From contig NZ_FMUX01000014.1 in NCBI RefSeq assembly GCF_900101345.1, positions 1-57,232 of the forward strand: DNA of 57,232 bases, given 5' to 3'. A model generated the notes under the pieces. That model had not been told where the DNA came from. It ran no database searches and worked only from the letters and a program-made list of their open reading frames with translations. The first letter of the stretch is position 1; each line of letters opens with the position of its first letter. The stretch comes from Desulfoluna spongiiphila. Lineage in GTDB: Bacteria; Desulfobacterota; Desulfobacteria; Desulfobacterales; Desulfolunaceae. The translations under genes were made by a program, and so were the position numbers. This document shows positions 1 to 10,704 of this stretch, piece by piece.

Positions 1-1
1 A

Positions 2-73
2 GAGAGCCGTGCCAAAGCAATGCAGGACCGCCTGACGGAGGCGGGGTTTCAGGCCAAGGCCGTCACACGCTAA
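2..73 (+). CDS. C-terminal end of an unidentified protein (SPOR-like tail), partial
   Basis: Only the last 23 codons are inside the window, ending in TAA at 71-73. The readable tail, ending LTEAGFQAKAVTR, has the pattern of the last helix and strand of a SPOR peptidoglycan-binding domain (alternating Ala/Leu helix, then aG-aa-V). That is only a resemblance. The stop codon directly abuts the left end of a MITE-like element; the CTAA containing the stop looks like that element's target duplication. Confidence 0.4.
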   Translation, partial: ESRAKAMQDRLTEAGFQAKAVTR

Positions 74-318
74 CCCGCATATTTCATGAGAAAACAACCA
101 AACAAAACGAAAAAGGTATAATTTCAGGTAATTACAATCAAAATGTCAGCTATTTTGAAAATGCAAAATGTAAATCGACGTTTGCTGGTTGATTTTCTCA
201 CCCTTCGGGCGAGCCGAGTGCACCCATCTTCTGCGTTATCAGAGCTTTGAGGTAAACCACTACATCTGCAGCTCTGATGCCTTGAATATGGGTGCACTCG
301 ACTCGTGAAATATCCGGG
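74..318. mobile_element. MITE-like element, copy 1 (245 bp)
   Basis: The ends are inverted copies of CCCGGATATTTCATGAG (left end with one mismatch, at 74-90; right end at 302-318). CTAA is found on both sides, consistent with a 4-bp target duplication. The interior holds a 94-bp palindrome at 211-304: outer arms GAGCCGAGTGCACCCAT and ATGGGTGCACTCGACTC, with nested CAGAGCT/AGCTCTG. There is no coding capacity. Other full copies are at 28647-28890 and, inverted, 51648-51892. Confidence 0.8.
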
Positions 319-422
319 CTAAGGGCCAGAGCAAAAAATAAAACGTAATCAAACGATGCCTTCTTATGGTAAAAGTCTGGTGAATCACAGGGCCAAGAGG
401 GCTCAGGAAAAAACAAAAGCAA

Positions 423-590
423 TGCCTCCGGCGGCGAGGTGTGCCACCTCGAAAGCAGGGTGCGAATGCGCTTTCCCCTTCGTTCCTCAGGGAAAATCAC
501 ATTCGCTATCGATTTTGATTGGTCTGAGTTTGTTAAGACCTGTTTGTTAAACTTTTTAAAAGTTTAGTCCCCGGCAGGGCCGCCGGAGGC
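423..590 (+). repeat. 3'-end repeat family, full copy (R1)
   Basis: A 168-bp element bounded by GCCTCCGGCGGC (423-434) and GCCGCCGGAGGC (579-590). Modules in order: a small hairpin GAGGTG-TG-CCACCTC; a large hairpin at 462-506 whose loop is TTCGTTCCTC; then an AACTTTTTAAAAGTTT palindrome and CCCCGGCAGGGC. It lies beyond the 3' end of the minus-strand DUF3683 gene, on the far side of its terminator. Confidence 0.85.
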
Positions 591-605
591 CTTCCCCATA
601 GGACT

Positions 606-648
606 AAAAAAGGCGCCTCACTCGGGTAAGAGTGGGGCGCCTTTTTTT
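606..648. terminator. Rho-independent terminator, probably bidirectional
   Basis: Arms AGGCGCCTCACTC and GAGTGGGGCGCC flank a short loop, with an A-tract on the left and a run of seven T on the right. It lies 46 bp beyond the stop of the minus-strand oxidoreductase (694-4308) and can end that transcript; the T-run also fits plus-strand transcription. Confidence 0.8.
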
Positions 649-693
649 ATGGGTGGATCCGTTCGGCCGTTCAGGGGAGCATACCTGCGCCCC

Positions 694-3600
694 TTAAAAG
701 GTGACCACCTCGGCCTGTTTCACCATCGTTTTGAGTTTTTCTTCCCAGTCCTGTCCGCCGGTCTGAATGGCCAGTTCCACGGCCAGGTGACGTGGCATGA
801 TGTCCAGGTCCTTGTTGCGACCCAGCCCCTGGATGCACGAGGGGCAGTTGGTGAGAATCGTGGTTTCCCGTCCTTTGCCTTCGGTGCGAAGCTGGATCTC
901 GTCGTGCTTTCTCTGGAGCATGGCGTTGGTGATGTCGGGCCGGCTCATGGAGAGGGTTCCCCCTTCGGAACAGCAGTGGGGCACGCTCTCCAGGGAATAC
1001 CCGGTGAACTCTTCCAGCATGCTGGCCGCGTCTCCGTCCAGGGAGTCGTGGCAGGGGGCGTGGTAGAGGCAGCTGTTGCTCCCCTTGACCTCCAGGCCGC
1101 TTTCAAGGGCAAAGCGGCTGACGTCCACGATGTCGCAGGAGAGGATCTCCGGGGCCTCGATCTCTTCCAGGGCTTCCCTGCAGGTACCGCAGCTTACCAC
1201 GCAGGCGTCGAAGTCCACGTAGCTGATCATCTCTCGGATCTGGCTGAAGATGACCGAGTCCCGCAGGGTGATCTGGCTGTGCTGTACGCCCTTGGCGTTG
1301 ACCTTGGACGGGAAGCCGCAGCAGATATAGGGGGGTGGCAGTACCACCCGGACGCCCGCAGAGAGCAGGATGTAAATGGCGGCCTTGGAGATGTCGGAAA
1401 AGAGCCGCTCAGAGCCGCACCCGGGGAAGTAGAAGACGGACTGCTCCGCCCCTTCCGGCGGGTTGAGGATCATCGCCTGGTTGGATCCGCATTTGGGCAG
1501 GATGTCCCGCAGGGTTCCCGGAGGAGTCCGGGGTACGGGAGACTCCAGGATCTGGGTTGCATGCATGCCGGACAGGACCTTTTTCACCGGGACCATGCTC
1601 TTCAACATCTGGTGGCCGGTGCGCTGAAGGGATCCCCCCCAGGTCACCAGGCCTTTTCGGAAGAGGGCGTTGCCCAAGGGGTTACGGGTCTCCAGGTACG
1701 CCAGGGAGGCCCGGGTGGCCATGCGGGTCTTTTTGTACTTTCTGGAGACGAGGATCTCCCGCTCCATGAGGGACACCTCTGCCGTGTCGATGTCCACCGG
1801 GCAGGGCTTGAAGCACTTGTGGCACATGGTGCAGTGGTCGGCGATCTGTTCCAGCTGCTTGAGGAACTTAAAGCGTGTGGAGTGGGATCGCTGCACGTCG
1901 TAGAGGATGGCCTCGATGAGGGAGGCGATGGCCAGGTTCTTGTTCCGCGGGTGGTAGAACATGTTTTTGGCCGGGTAGAAGGTGCAGCAGTCGATCTTGC
2001 ACTTTCCGCAGCGCACGCAGGTGGCGATTTTGGCCGCCAGGGTCTCCAAGGAGCCGTGCTGCAGGATACTTGCCTCCAGCTCCAGCAGGTTGAAGGAGGG
2101 GGTGTAGACCTTGGACTGGATATCCGGGTCCATGAGCTGGCCGGGGTTCATCACCCCTTTGGGGTCCACCTTTTTTCGGTAGGCGGCCAGGTCTTTGGCA
2201 AGGGCCGGGTCCAGGTACTTCATCTTGGTGATGCCGATGCCGTGCTCGCCACTGACCACGCCCCCTAAGCGCACCGCCTCTTCCATGATGTCGTCGGCGG
2301 TATTGGCGGCACGTTTCATCATCTCCATGTCGTTGGAGAAGACAGGGATGTTGACGTGGACGTTGCCGTCGCCTGCGTGCATGTGGGTGGCGATGATGAT
2401 CTGGCGCGACCTTACCTCGTTGAAGATGCGCTGGATGTCCCCGGTGATGCGCTTGTACCCCCGGAAAAACTCCAGGAGTTCGGAGAGGAGCTGTTTGGCC
2501 TGGGCGCCGTCCTGAAGCATCTCGGTGGTGGCGTTGCGGATGGCGGAAAGGGCCTCGCTGCAGATCTCGCGGGCCTTGGGAATACGCGCTTCCAGCCATT
2601 CGGGGTCTTCGATGGGCTCTGCGTGTTCCAGGTAGGCCAGGGTGGCGTTGAGAAAGTCCAGCTGGTTGTGGCGGTTCTCTTCCAGGTTGTAGGTGTCTGA
2701 AAACCGGGTGAAAGCCCCGATGGCATCCAGGGGGAGCACGATGTCTTCGTTGAGCTTGAAGGCGTTGGTGCGCTTGGCAATGGCACCCAGTTTTTTCCGG
2801 TCCTTCCAGAATCGCTCGGCTTCGTCTTCGTCCCGGGCCACAAAGATCTCGGTGTTTTCGTACGGGGCCAGCAGCTCCTGAAGACGGCGGGTTCCCCTGT
2901 CGATCTCTTCTTCGTTGTGCCCCACCATGTCGATGAGAAGACCTGCCTTGGGGCTTCCCTTCCGGGTGGCTTTAACCTTGTAGTTGATGGCGAGCATGTA
3001 CTCGTCGTCAAAGTGTTCCAGGGCAATGAGGCCCTCTTTACCCCCGTTTTTGAACTCCTTGGAGATCTTGACGATGACTTCGCTGGCTTCTTCCATGTCG
3101 TTGCCGAAGAACTCCAGGCAGAAGGTGGTCTTGTACTCAAAGGAGGGGTAGAGGATGAACTCGGCGGAGGTGATGATGCCGTCGCAGCCCTCCTTCTGGA
3201 TCCCCGGAAGGCCGCTTAAGGCCTTGTTGGTGATGTCCTTTCCCAGTCCGACCTTTCGTATCTCCGTGCCGGAGAGGGTGACGGTTTTCTTGATCTGTCC
3301 CTCTTCATCCCGGACAGAAAAGAGGACGGTGTCCTCGGGCAGGATCTTTCGCATGGGGTGGTCTTCACGGCGCACCTCCATGTGGCGCCCGCCGGGCATG
3401 GCGATGCGGTAGGAGACCAGGTTGTCGATGGCTGTTCCCCACATCACCGCTCTTTTACCTCCGGCGTTTTCGGCAATGTTGCCGCCGATGGTACAGGCCC
3501 AGGAGCTGGTGGGATCGGTTGCAAAGACAAGGTTTTCTGCCTCGGCGTAGCCCATGGCCGTCTGAGTGATGACCCCGGCCTCCAGTTCAAGGACCGGCAT

Positions 3601-4308
3601 GGTGGCAGCGCCTGTGCCCGGAGCCGCGGGCAGGTGCTTGATACCCCGGATGCGGTTGAGCTTTTCCGTGTTGATCATCACGCAGCCCTCGGTGACCGGG
3701 ACGCTGCCGCCGGTAAGGCCCGTGCCCGCACCGCGGGGGATGATGGAGAGGCCGAGCCTTTCCACGGCTTTCACCAGCTGGGGCACCTGGGACTCCCGGG
3801 TGGGGCGCAGCACGGCAACTGCCAGGTGGCGTCGCCAGTCCGTGGCATCGGTGGCATGGCTGATGATGGAGAAGGGCTCAAAGCAGACGTTGTGGCGGCC
3901 GATGATGGCCCCCAGCTCGCGCTTGATGCGTCGGCGCTGTCGCCGGTGGGTCTTCAGGGTATCGTTCAGGCCCTTCAGGGCCTTGCGGCAGCGCCCGGTG
4001 ATCTCCAACACCTCTTTCTGATCGGCCATTTTCTCGATGATGGCCAGGTCGTTGGAGGCGGTCTTCAGGAACAGGCGACGGCGGCTTCGGGAGCCGGCCA
4101 GGTCGTCAAACAGAAAGGGGTTGCGCTTGAGGATAAACATGTCACCCATCAGGCGCATGAGCAGTTTGGCGGAGCGCCCGGTGATGCGCTTTCCCCTTAA
4201 CTCCTGAAGCTTGTTCCACACCTTGGCGTCAAAGAGGTAGGTGACGACGAGTTCGTCGTCGGCAGAGGTGTAGTTGTAGGGTATTTCTCGGTAATTTTGC
4301 GCTTTCAT
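694..4308 (-). CDS. DUF3683 FAD-linked oxidoreductase fused to Fe-S and CCG domains
   Basis: A 1204-residue multidomain oxidoreductase. Residues 1 to about 130 match DUF3683 (starting MKAQNYREIPYNYTS, then TGRSAKLL and KRNPFLFDDL). An FAD-binding type 4 domain follows (IPRGAGTGLTGGSVP, then DPTSSWACTIGGNIAENAGG) with an FAD-oxidase C-terminal domain containing the HMHAGDGNVHVN and SGEHGIG motifs. Two ferredoxin-like clusters follow at about 758-768 (CVRCGKCKIDC) and 823-834 (CTMCHKCFKPCP), then two CCG domains as in heterodisulfide reductase HdrD and LutA/GlcF. It resembles D-lactate/2-hydroxyacid dehydrogenases, so electrons probably pass from a 2-hydroxyacid through FAD and Fe-S to an unknown acceptor; the substrate cannot be told from sequence. 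The start is the ATG overlapping the prfC stop by one base (TGATG). An in-frame upstream ATG at 4377 would lie inside prfC and is less likely. Confidence 0.93.
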   Translation of the reverse strand: MKAQNYREIPYNYTSADDELVVTYLFDAKVWNKLQELRGKRITGRSAKLLMRLMGDMFILKRNPFLFDDLAGSRSRRRLFLKTASNDLAIIEKMADQKEVLEITGRCRKALKGLNDTLKTHRRQRRRIKRELGAIIGRHNVCFEPFSIISHATDATDWRRHLAVAVLRPTRESQVPQLVKAVERLGLSIIPRGAGTGLTGGSVPVTEGCVMINTEKLNRIRGIKHLPAAPGTGAATMPVLELEAGVITQTAMGYAEAENLVFATDPTSSWACTIGGNIAENAGGKRAVMWGTAIDNLVSYRIAMPGGRHMEVRREDHPMRKILPEDTVLFSVRDEEGQIKKTVTLSGTEIRKVGLGKDITNKALSGLPGIQKEGCDGIITSAEFILYPSFEYKTTFCLEFFGNDMEEASEVIVKISKEFKNGGKEGLIALEHFDDEYMLAINYKVKATRKGSPKAGLLIDMVGHNEEEIDRGTRRLQELLAPYENTEIFVARDEDEAERFWKDRKKLGAIAKRTNAFKLNEDIVLPLDAIGAFTRFSDTYNLEENRHNQLDFLNATLAYLEHAEPIEDPEWLEARIPKAREICSEALSAIRNATTEMLQDGAQAKQLLSELLEFFRGYKRITGDIQRIFNEVRSRQIIIATHMHAGDGNVHVNIPVFSNDMEMMKRAANTADDIMEEAVRLGGVVSGEHGIGITKMKYLDPALAKDLAAYRKKVDPKGVMNPGQLMDPDIQSKVYTPSFNLLELEASILQHGSLETLAAKIATCVRCGKCKIDCCTFYPAKNMFYHPRNKNLAIASLIEAILYDVQRSHSTRFKFLKQLEQIADHCTMCHKCFKPCPVDIDTAEVSLMEREILVSRKYKKTRMATRASLAYLETRNPLGNALFRKGLVTWGGSLQRTGHQMLKSMVPVKKVLSGMHATQILESPVPRTPPGTLRDILPKCGSNQAMILNPPEGAEQSVFYFPGCGSERLFSDISKAAIYILLSAGVRVVLPPPYICCGFPSKVNAKGVQHSQITLRDSVIFSQIREMISYVDFDACVVSCGTCREALEEIEAPEILSCDIVDVSRFALESGLEVKGSNSCLYHAPCHDSLDGDAASMLEEFTGYSLESVPHCCSEGGTLSMSRPDITNAMLQRKHDEIQLRTEGKGRETTILTNCPSCIQGLGRNKDLDIMPRHLAVELAIQTGGQDWEEKLKTMVKQAEVVTF

Positions 4309-5906
4309 CAGCTGTATTCCCGTGTCTTGTTGAACACAATGTCGGGGTTCTGTTCCATCACAAAGCCCAGTTGCCATTCGCTTGTGGTGAGGTAGGTAAG
4401 GTGGCCTTCGGAGTCCGTGGCAAGGCTGGCCACCTGGCTCTCTTTAAAGGCTTCCAGGCACTTTTTGTCGTCGCTGTCGATCCATCGTGCCACCCCGATG
4501 CTTACGTGTTCGTAGGCGGCATCCACGCTGTACTCGTTTTTGAGTCGGGCGATGGTCACTTCAAACTGCAGTTCGCCAACGGCTCCCAGGATGTAGTCGC
4601 TTCCGCGCAAGGGGCGGAAAACCTGGACCGCGCCCTCTTCGGCAAGTTGCAGCAGCCCTTTCTGGAGCTGCTTGGTCTTCAGCGGGTTTTTCAGCAGCAC
4701 CCGCTTGAAGTGTTCCGGGGCAAAACTCGGGATACCGGTGAATTTCAAGGGCTCCTTGGTGGTGAAGGTGTCCCCGATCTTGATGGTCCCGTGGTTGTGA
4801 ATCCCGATGATGTCGCCGGGATAGGCCTCTTCCACGTTGGTGCGGTCCTGGGCCATGAAGATGGTGGCGTTGGCAATGGTGATGTCCTTGCCGATGCGGT
4901 GGTGCTTGACCTTCATGCCCCGGGTGAATTTGCCCGAGCAGATCCGGAAAAAGGCGATGCGGTCCCGGTGGGCCGGGTCCATGTTGGCCTGGATCTTGAA
5001 AACAAACCCGGAGAACTCCTCTTCGCAGGGCGAAATCTCACGGGTAAGGGCCTTTCTCGGAATGGGCGTCGGGGCCATCTCCACAAAGGCGTCCAGGAGC
5101 TCCTGCACCCCGAAGTTGTTGATGGCACTGCCGAAGAAGACCGGGGTCTGGGTGCCCTTGAGGTAGAGGGAGAGTTCAAAGGGATCGGCGGCCCCTTCGA
5201 TGAGTTCGATGTCGTCCCGCAGGTCGTTGGCCTGGCTGCCCAGCAGCTCATCCAGGGTGGGGTCGGAGAGGTCCTGGATGCGGATGCCCTCTTTGGCCAG
5301 GGTCTCTTTTTCCGGCGAGAAGAGGTGGATCTCTTTTTTGTAAAGGTTGTAGACCCCTTTGAACCGCTTGCCCATGCCGATGGGCCAGGTCAGGGGGGTG
5401 CACTCGATCTGAAGCTTCTCTTCGATATCCGCCAGGATGTCCAGGGGCTCCATGCCGTCCCGGTCCAGCTTGTTGATAAAGGTCATGATGGGGGTGTTGC
5501 GCATACGGCACACCTCCATGAGCTTTTCAGTCTGCGTCTCCACCCCTTTGGCGTGGTCGATGATCATCATGGCGCTGTCCACGGCGGTCAAGACCCGGTA
5601 GGTGTCTTCGGAGAAGTCCTTGTGACCGGGGGTGTCGAGGAGGTTGACGTCGTAGTCCCGGTAGTTGAACTTCATCACCGAGCTGGTGACCGAGATCCCC
5701 CTCTCCTGTTCAATGGCCATCCAGTCACTGGTGGCGTGTCGGTCTGTCTTGCGGGACTTTACGGCGCCGGCCTGCTGAATGGCCCCCCCAAAGAGGAGGA
5801 GTTTTTCCGTCAGGGTGGTCTTGCCCGCGTCGGGGTGGCTGATGATACCGAAGGTTCTGCGCTTGTTGATTTCCCGGGTGAGGGGAGTGTTTTTTTCAAA
5901 AGACAT
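4308..5906 (-). CDS. prfC: Peptide chain release factor 3
   Basis: Translational GTPase of 532 residues that recycles RF1/RF2 after termination. The G domain shows IISHPDAGKTTLTEK (P-loop), DTPGHKDF (G3) and NKLDRDG (G4). The DWMAIEQERGISVTSSVM stretch is the RF3 switch I region. Length matches the E. coli protein (529). Alternative in-frame starts lie at 5930 and 5918; 5906 (MSFEKNTPLTREINKRRTF) gives the usual family N-terminus, and no strong ribosome binding site decides between them. The gene is translationally coupled to the DUF3683 oxidoreductase, an unusual partner for a release factor. Confidence 0.95.
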   Translation of the reverse strand: MSFEKNTPLTREINKRRTFGIISHPDAGKTTLTEKLLLFGGAIQQAGAVKSRKTDRHATSDWMAIEQERGISVTSSVMKFNYRDYDVNLLDTPGHKDFSEDTYRVLTAVDSAMMIIDHAKGVETQTEKLMEVCRMRNTPIMTFINKLDRDGMEPLDILADIEEKLQIECTPLTWPIGMGKRFKGVYNLYKKEIHLFSPEKETLAKEGIRIQDLSDPTLDELLGSQANDLRDDIELIEGAADPFELSLYLKGTQTPVFFGSAINNFGVQELLDAFVEMAPTPIPRKALTREISPCEEEFSGFVFKIQANMDPAHRDRIAFFRICSGKFTRGMKVKHHRIGKDITIANATIFMAQDRTNVEEAYPGDIIGIHNHGTIKIGDTFTTKEPLKFTGIPSFAPEHFKRVLLKNPLKTKQLQKGLLQLAEEGAVQVFRPLRGSDYILGAVGELQFEVTIARLKNEYSVDAAYEHVSIGVARWIDSDDKKCLEAFKESQVASLATDSEGHLTYLTTSEWQLGFVMEQNPDIVFNKTREYS

Positions 5907-6307
5907 GCTGTTTGTCATACCTGAACACATAATAAAATCATGAAAAGCGCCTTCCGGGTTTCCGGGGGACGCGGGGGGAGCCGATGGGGTGACGAGGGGA
6001 GTGTCAACAGCACCGTGATGGTGGCTTTATGGGGAGATGCAGGGGCGTTGTTGATGTTTTCCGCAATCGTCGCGTTACTTTTGACCGATTTGTATCAAAT
6101 CTCCTGGATGTTTTCTTGCGGCAACCGCCGAAAATGAACCGGTCAGAACCATTCTAAATAAGCCATTTCACATTCTTTTTCAAGGGAATTGAGGGGAGCG
6201 CGTGTTTTTCTTTCAGGCATGGGAGGCGTAAAAAAAGAGCCAAGACGACGGTGGGAGGCGGGAGAAGGTCGTCGTCCGGGTAGGAGGCTCATTTTCGGAG
6301 GGGGCTA

Positions 6308-6490
6308 TTAAGATGGAGACCATCTACGCATGGTTTGGTGGTGGGAAAGGGTTGCGTAGATGGCCCCCGGCAGAAGGCTTGGGTCTGGTGTTGGTGTTAA
6401 GGTGGGGACCATCTACGCATGGTTTGGTGGTGGGAAAGGGTTGCGTAGATGGCCCCCGGCAGAAGGCTTGAGTAAGATGTTGGTGTTGCT
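6308..6490. repeat. Two tandem 89-bp repeats, each holding a hairpin
   Basis: Two near-identical 89-bp units lie head to tail (anchor CATCTACGCATGG at 6321 and 6410). Within each unit CCATCTACGCA pairs with TGCGTAGATGG across a loop of about 22 bases. They sit just downstream of the stop of the small minus-strand gene at 6498-6773, in the 591-bp gap to prfC. Nothing else was recognised in 5907-6307. Confidence 0.8.
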
Positions 6491-6497
6491 GGTCTGT

Positions 6498-6773
6498 CTA
6501 ATGGACCGTGTGCGTGCTGACGGAGTATTCGAATTCATTTTTTAAAATGGTCAGCACAAGCTCAATGGCGTCTTCGTCGATGATGTGTCCGGTCCATCCC
6601 ATGCTGTGTAACTGGTGGTTGATAAAACCCACCGTGAAGGTTCCTCCGTCTTGAAGGATGCAAAAAACATCTTTGCCCAGTCTGTTGACCTCCGAAGGGC
6701 CGAGCCCTTTATCCGACAGGTGCCAGAAGAGAGAGGTGCAGACATCGATGGTGGTTTGATTTTGCTCTTGCAT
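6498..6773 (-). CDS. Small hypothetical protein (91 aa)
   Basis: The protein begins MQEQNQTTIDVCTSLFWHLS and includes SEVNRLGKDVFCILQDGGTF and MGWTGHIIDEDAIELVLTI. No family was recognised. Composition is that of a compact soluble alpha/beta protein with two cysteines, no signal peptide and no membrane segment. The start is the ATG 9 bases after AAGGA; an in-frame ATG at 6782 would sit directly against that site and is unlikely. It stands between the sigma-54 response regulator, 308 bp upstream, and the tandem hairpin repeats. It is kept as real because it has a plausible ribosome binding site and protein-like composition, and a long intergenic gap would otherwise remain. Confidence 0.6.
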   Translation of the reverse strand: MQEQNQTTIDVCTSLFWHLSDKGLGPSEVNRLGKDVFCILQDGGTFTVGFINHQLHSMGWTGHIIDEDAIELVLTILKNEFEYSVSTHTVH

Positions 6774-7081
6774 GGTGCCCATTCCTTGAATGGTTGCGAC
6801 ATCATCCGTCGTTGTCTTGCCTGAGTAGAATTGCAGGGAGCGTGCCGGATGTGCCATGGCGTTGGCTTTTTTTTGGCTTTTTTGGGGGGGGACTCGAAAC
6901 TGCCTGAAAACAAGGCTGAAACGACAGGCTGTGTGTTGGCTTTGTTTTGGGGCGCTGTTTGCTGTGGTCAGGGAGGATTCGGGAAAGGATCGCTTAAGTG
7001 GATGGGATGTGTTCACAAAAGTGAATAGTTGGTTTGGATTGTGGCCGAAAGGCGGCCCCCCTTTGCGGCCCCTGCAGGCCG

Positions 7082-8605
7082 TTATTCCAGGGGGGCGGAC
7101 GGGCAGGCGTCGTCTTCTCCATGGTCTGCGGAGGACCAGCCGAGGCGGGAGATGCTGTACTTTTTCATGAGGGTGTACAGACGGGTCCGCCCCAGGCCGG
7201 AGATCAGGCAGGCCTCTTTGATGTTTCCGCGCGTGACCCGCATGAGGTGCTTGAGGTAGGCCTGGTCCGCCTGGGTCAGTACCTCTTCCCGGGAGGGCAT
7301 GGCATCGGGGCGGGACGGGAACGCCGGAGAGGGCTCGGGGACGAGCAGGGGAGGCACGGCCGTAAGCCCTTCGGATTTTTTCCTGACCTGGTAGGCGGTG
7401 GTGGCCTGGGGCGGCACATCGCCCTTTAAGTTGGCACGGGCCACGTGGACACGGATGGCGTCGGGCAGGTGCATGGGAAAGAGGATGGGCTCTTCCCCTG
7501 CTTTGCTGATGGCCCCTTCCAGGGTGTTGACGAGCTCCCGGATGTTGCCGGGCCAGCTGTAGGCACAGAGCACCTGGAAAAAATCCGGGGAGAAGCCTTT
7601 GGGCTCGATGCCGAAGTTCCGGCAGATGGCCCCGGTGTGGTAGAGGATGATGGCCTGGATGTCCTCCGGGTGCATGCGCAAGGGGGGCAGTTCGATGGCG
7701 ACGGTACGGAGCCGGTAGAGGAGGTCGTTCCGGAACGTGCCTTCGGACACCATCTTGTCCAGGTCCCGGTTGGTGGCGGCCACCAGGCGGAAATCGCTTT
7801 TCTGCTCGATGCGGCTTCCCACGGGGCGGTAGCATTTCTCCTGGAGGACGCGCAGGAAGACCTTCTGCAGGGGCAGGTCCATCTCCCCCACCTCATCTAA
7901 AAAGAGGGTGCCGCCGTCTGCCTGCTTTACAAGGCCTTCGGAGGTCTTTTCCGCCCCGGTAAAGGCCCCTTTTTCATGGCCGAACAGGGCGCTCTCCTTC
8001 AGGGTCTCGGGCAGGGCCGCGCAATCCACCACCACAAAACGGCTTTCTTTACGCTTGCTGTTGTTGTGGACGGCCCGGGCAAAGAGCTCCTTGCCTGTGC
8101 CGGTCTCCCCGGTAATCAGGACGCTGGCGTTGTTCCGAGCGGCGTGGGCCAGGGTGGTGAGGCAGTCGTGGATCACGGGGCTGCTGCCGATGATGCCCTG
8201 GCTGTCCACGGGGTCCTCCTTGACGGAGGAGGCCTTGAGGTTCTCCCTGTACTGAAGGGCCCGGCTCAGGGTGAGGGTGATCTCTTTCAGGTTGAAGGGC
8301 TTCTGGAGGTAGTCCCAGGCGCCGTTTTTGATGGCCATCTCCGCACCGTCGGCATCTCCGGCCCCGGTGATGATCACCACCTCGGGTTCCCCCGGGGTAC
8401 TTCGGATTCGGCGCACCAGCTCCAGGCCGCTTCCGTCGGGCAGGCCGACGTCTAAAAAGACGAGATCAAAGGCGGCGCTCTCCAGCTGCTGCAACCCTTC
8501 GGTGAGGGTCTGCCGCGACAGGGAGCGGTGGCCTTCCCTTCGGATGAAGGCTTCAAGAATTTCACATATCTGCTGGTCGTCGTCGATGATGAGGATGGTG
8601 GCCAT
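7082..8605 (-). CDS. Sigma-54-dependent response regulator, NtrC family
   Basis: 507 residues. An N-terminal receiver (ATILIIDDDQQ with the acidic pocket; phospho-acceptor Asp in LVFLDVGLPDGSG; Lys in YLQKPFN) is followed by an AAA+ domain with Walker A GETGTGKE, the sigma-54 contact loop GAFTGA, Walker B GGTLFLDEVGEM and the arginine-finger region. The C-terminus is a Fis-type helix-turn-helix (NIKEACLISGLGRTRLYTLMKKY). It activates sigma-54 promoters when phosphorylated. No histidine kinase gene is adjacent, so its partner and targets are unknown. A TTG at 8611, six bases after GGGGAG, is an equally credible start that adds two residues. Confidence 0.93.
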   Translation of the reverse strand: MATILIIDDDQQICEILEAFIRREGHRSLSRQTLTEGLQQLESAAFDLVFLDVGLPDGSGLELVRRIRSTPGEPEVVIITGAGDADGAEMAIKNGAWDYLQKPFNLKEITLTLSRALQYRENLKASSVKEDPVDSQGIIGSSPVIHDCLTTLAHAARNNASVLITGETGTGKELFARAVHNNSKRKESRFVVVDCAALPETLKESALFGHEKGAFTGAEKTSEGLVKQADGGTLFLDEVGEMDLPLQKVFLRVLQEKCYRPVGSRIEQKSDFRLVAATNRDLDKMVSEGTFRNDLLYRLRTVAIELPPLRMHPEDIQAIILYHTGAICRNFGIEPKGFSPDFFQVLCAYSWPGNIRELVNTLEGAISKAGEEPILFPMHLPDAIRVHVARANLKGDVPPQATTAYQVRKKSEGLTAVPPLLVPEPSPAFPSRPDAMPSREEVLTQADQAYLKHLMRVTRGNIKEACLISGLGRTRLYTLMKKYSISRLGWSSADHGEDDACPSAPLE

Positions 8606-8611
8606 GGGCAA

Positions 8612-9021
8612 TGCGTTCTCCCCGAATCAGAAGATGGCGTTGGTGGTGGGTGACGGCGGTCGATTTGCCGGTTGTGGCGGCGCAAGCGGTGTGGGCGTGA
8701 ACCACAGCAGGCAGGTCCGAAAGGGGCCTGGGGTACAGACCGTGTCCCGGTTGTTGCGTCGAAGCCCATCGCCGTCTGTCACGTCGGGTGCTTCGGATTT
8801 GTTGTGGGCATATATCAATCTATATAACAAATTTTATCAACTCTGCAATCACTTATCAATGGAGAGCCCGACGCAACGGGACGTGTTACCCGGGGCGGGG
8901 AACACGTCCTTTTAGTTGCCGCGGCCACCCCGGTTTCTAAAGGGGCGTAACGGCACAGCGTTTTTTTCCCGAACGCATGGCGCCGACGGAAAGGCGCAAC
9001 GCCCTCCCGTCGGCCCGTGGC
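8612..9021. other. Intergenic region upstream of the response regulator
   Basis: No gene seen. It contains an AT-rich stretch at about 8805-8850, suited to a promoter for the minus-strand response regulator. It also has a 9-bp inverted repeat GGACGTGTT/AACACGTCC (8879-8909) followed by four T, a weak terminator candidate. Confidence 0.35.

Positions 9022-10704
<1,683 letters not shown>

Noticed and set aside
198..500. Minus-strand ORF of 100 codons
   Set aside because: It runs through the MITE palindrome and the adjoining repeat; parts of the same translation reappear at the other copies, so it is a by-product of non-coding repeats.
649..2268. Plus-strand ORF of 539 codons
   Set aside because: Antisense to the DUF3683 oxidoreductase; arises from the high-GC third-position bias and has no domain features.
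4371..5924. Plus-strand ORF of 517 codons
   Set aside because: Antisense to prfC, whose protein is unmistakable.
5940..6137. Plus-strand ORF of 65 codons upstream of prfC
   Set aside because: No ribosome binding site, Gly/Arg-rich random translation, lies in the likely prfC promoter region.
6308..6490. CRISPR array
   Set aside because: Only two units of 89 bp with internal hairpins, no repeat-spacer pattern and no cas genes.
6895..7835. N-terminal extension of the frame ending at 6498
   Set aside because: The long frame from 7835 is antiparallel-free but out of frame within the response regulator gene; only its last 91 codons, with their own ribosome binding site, look real.
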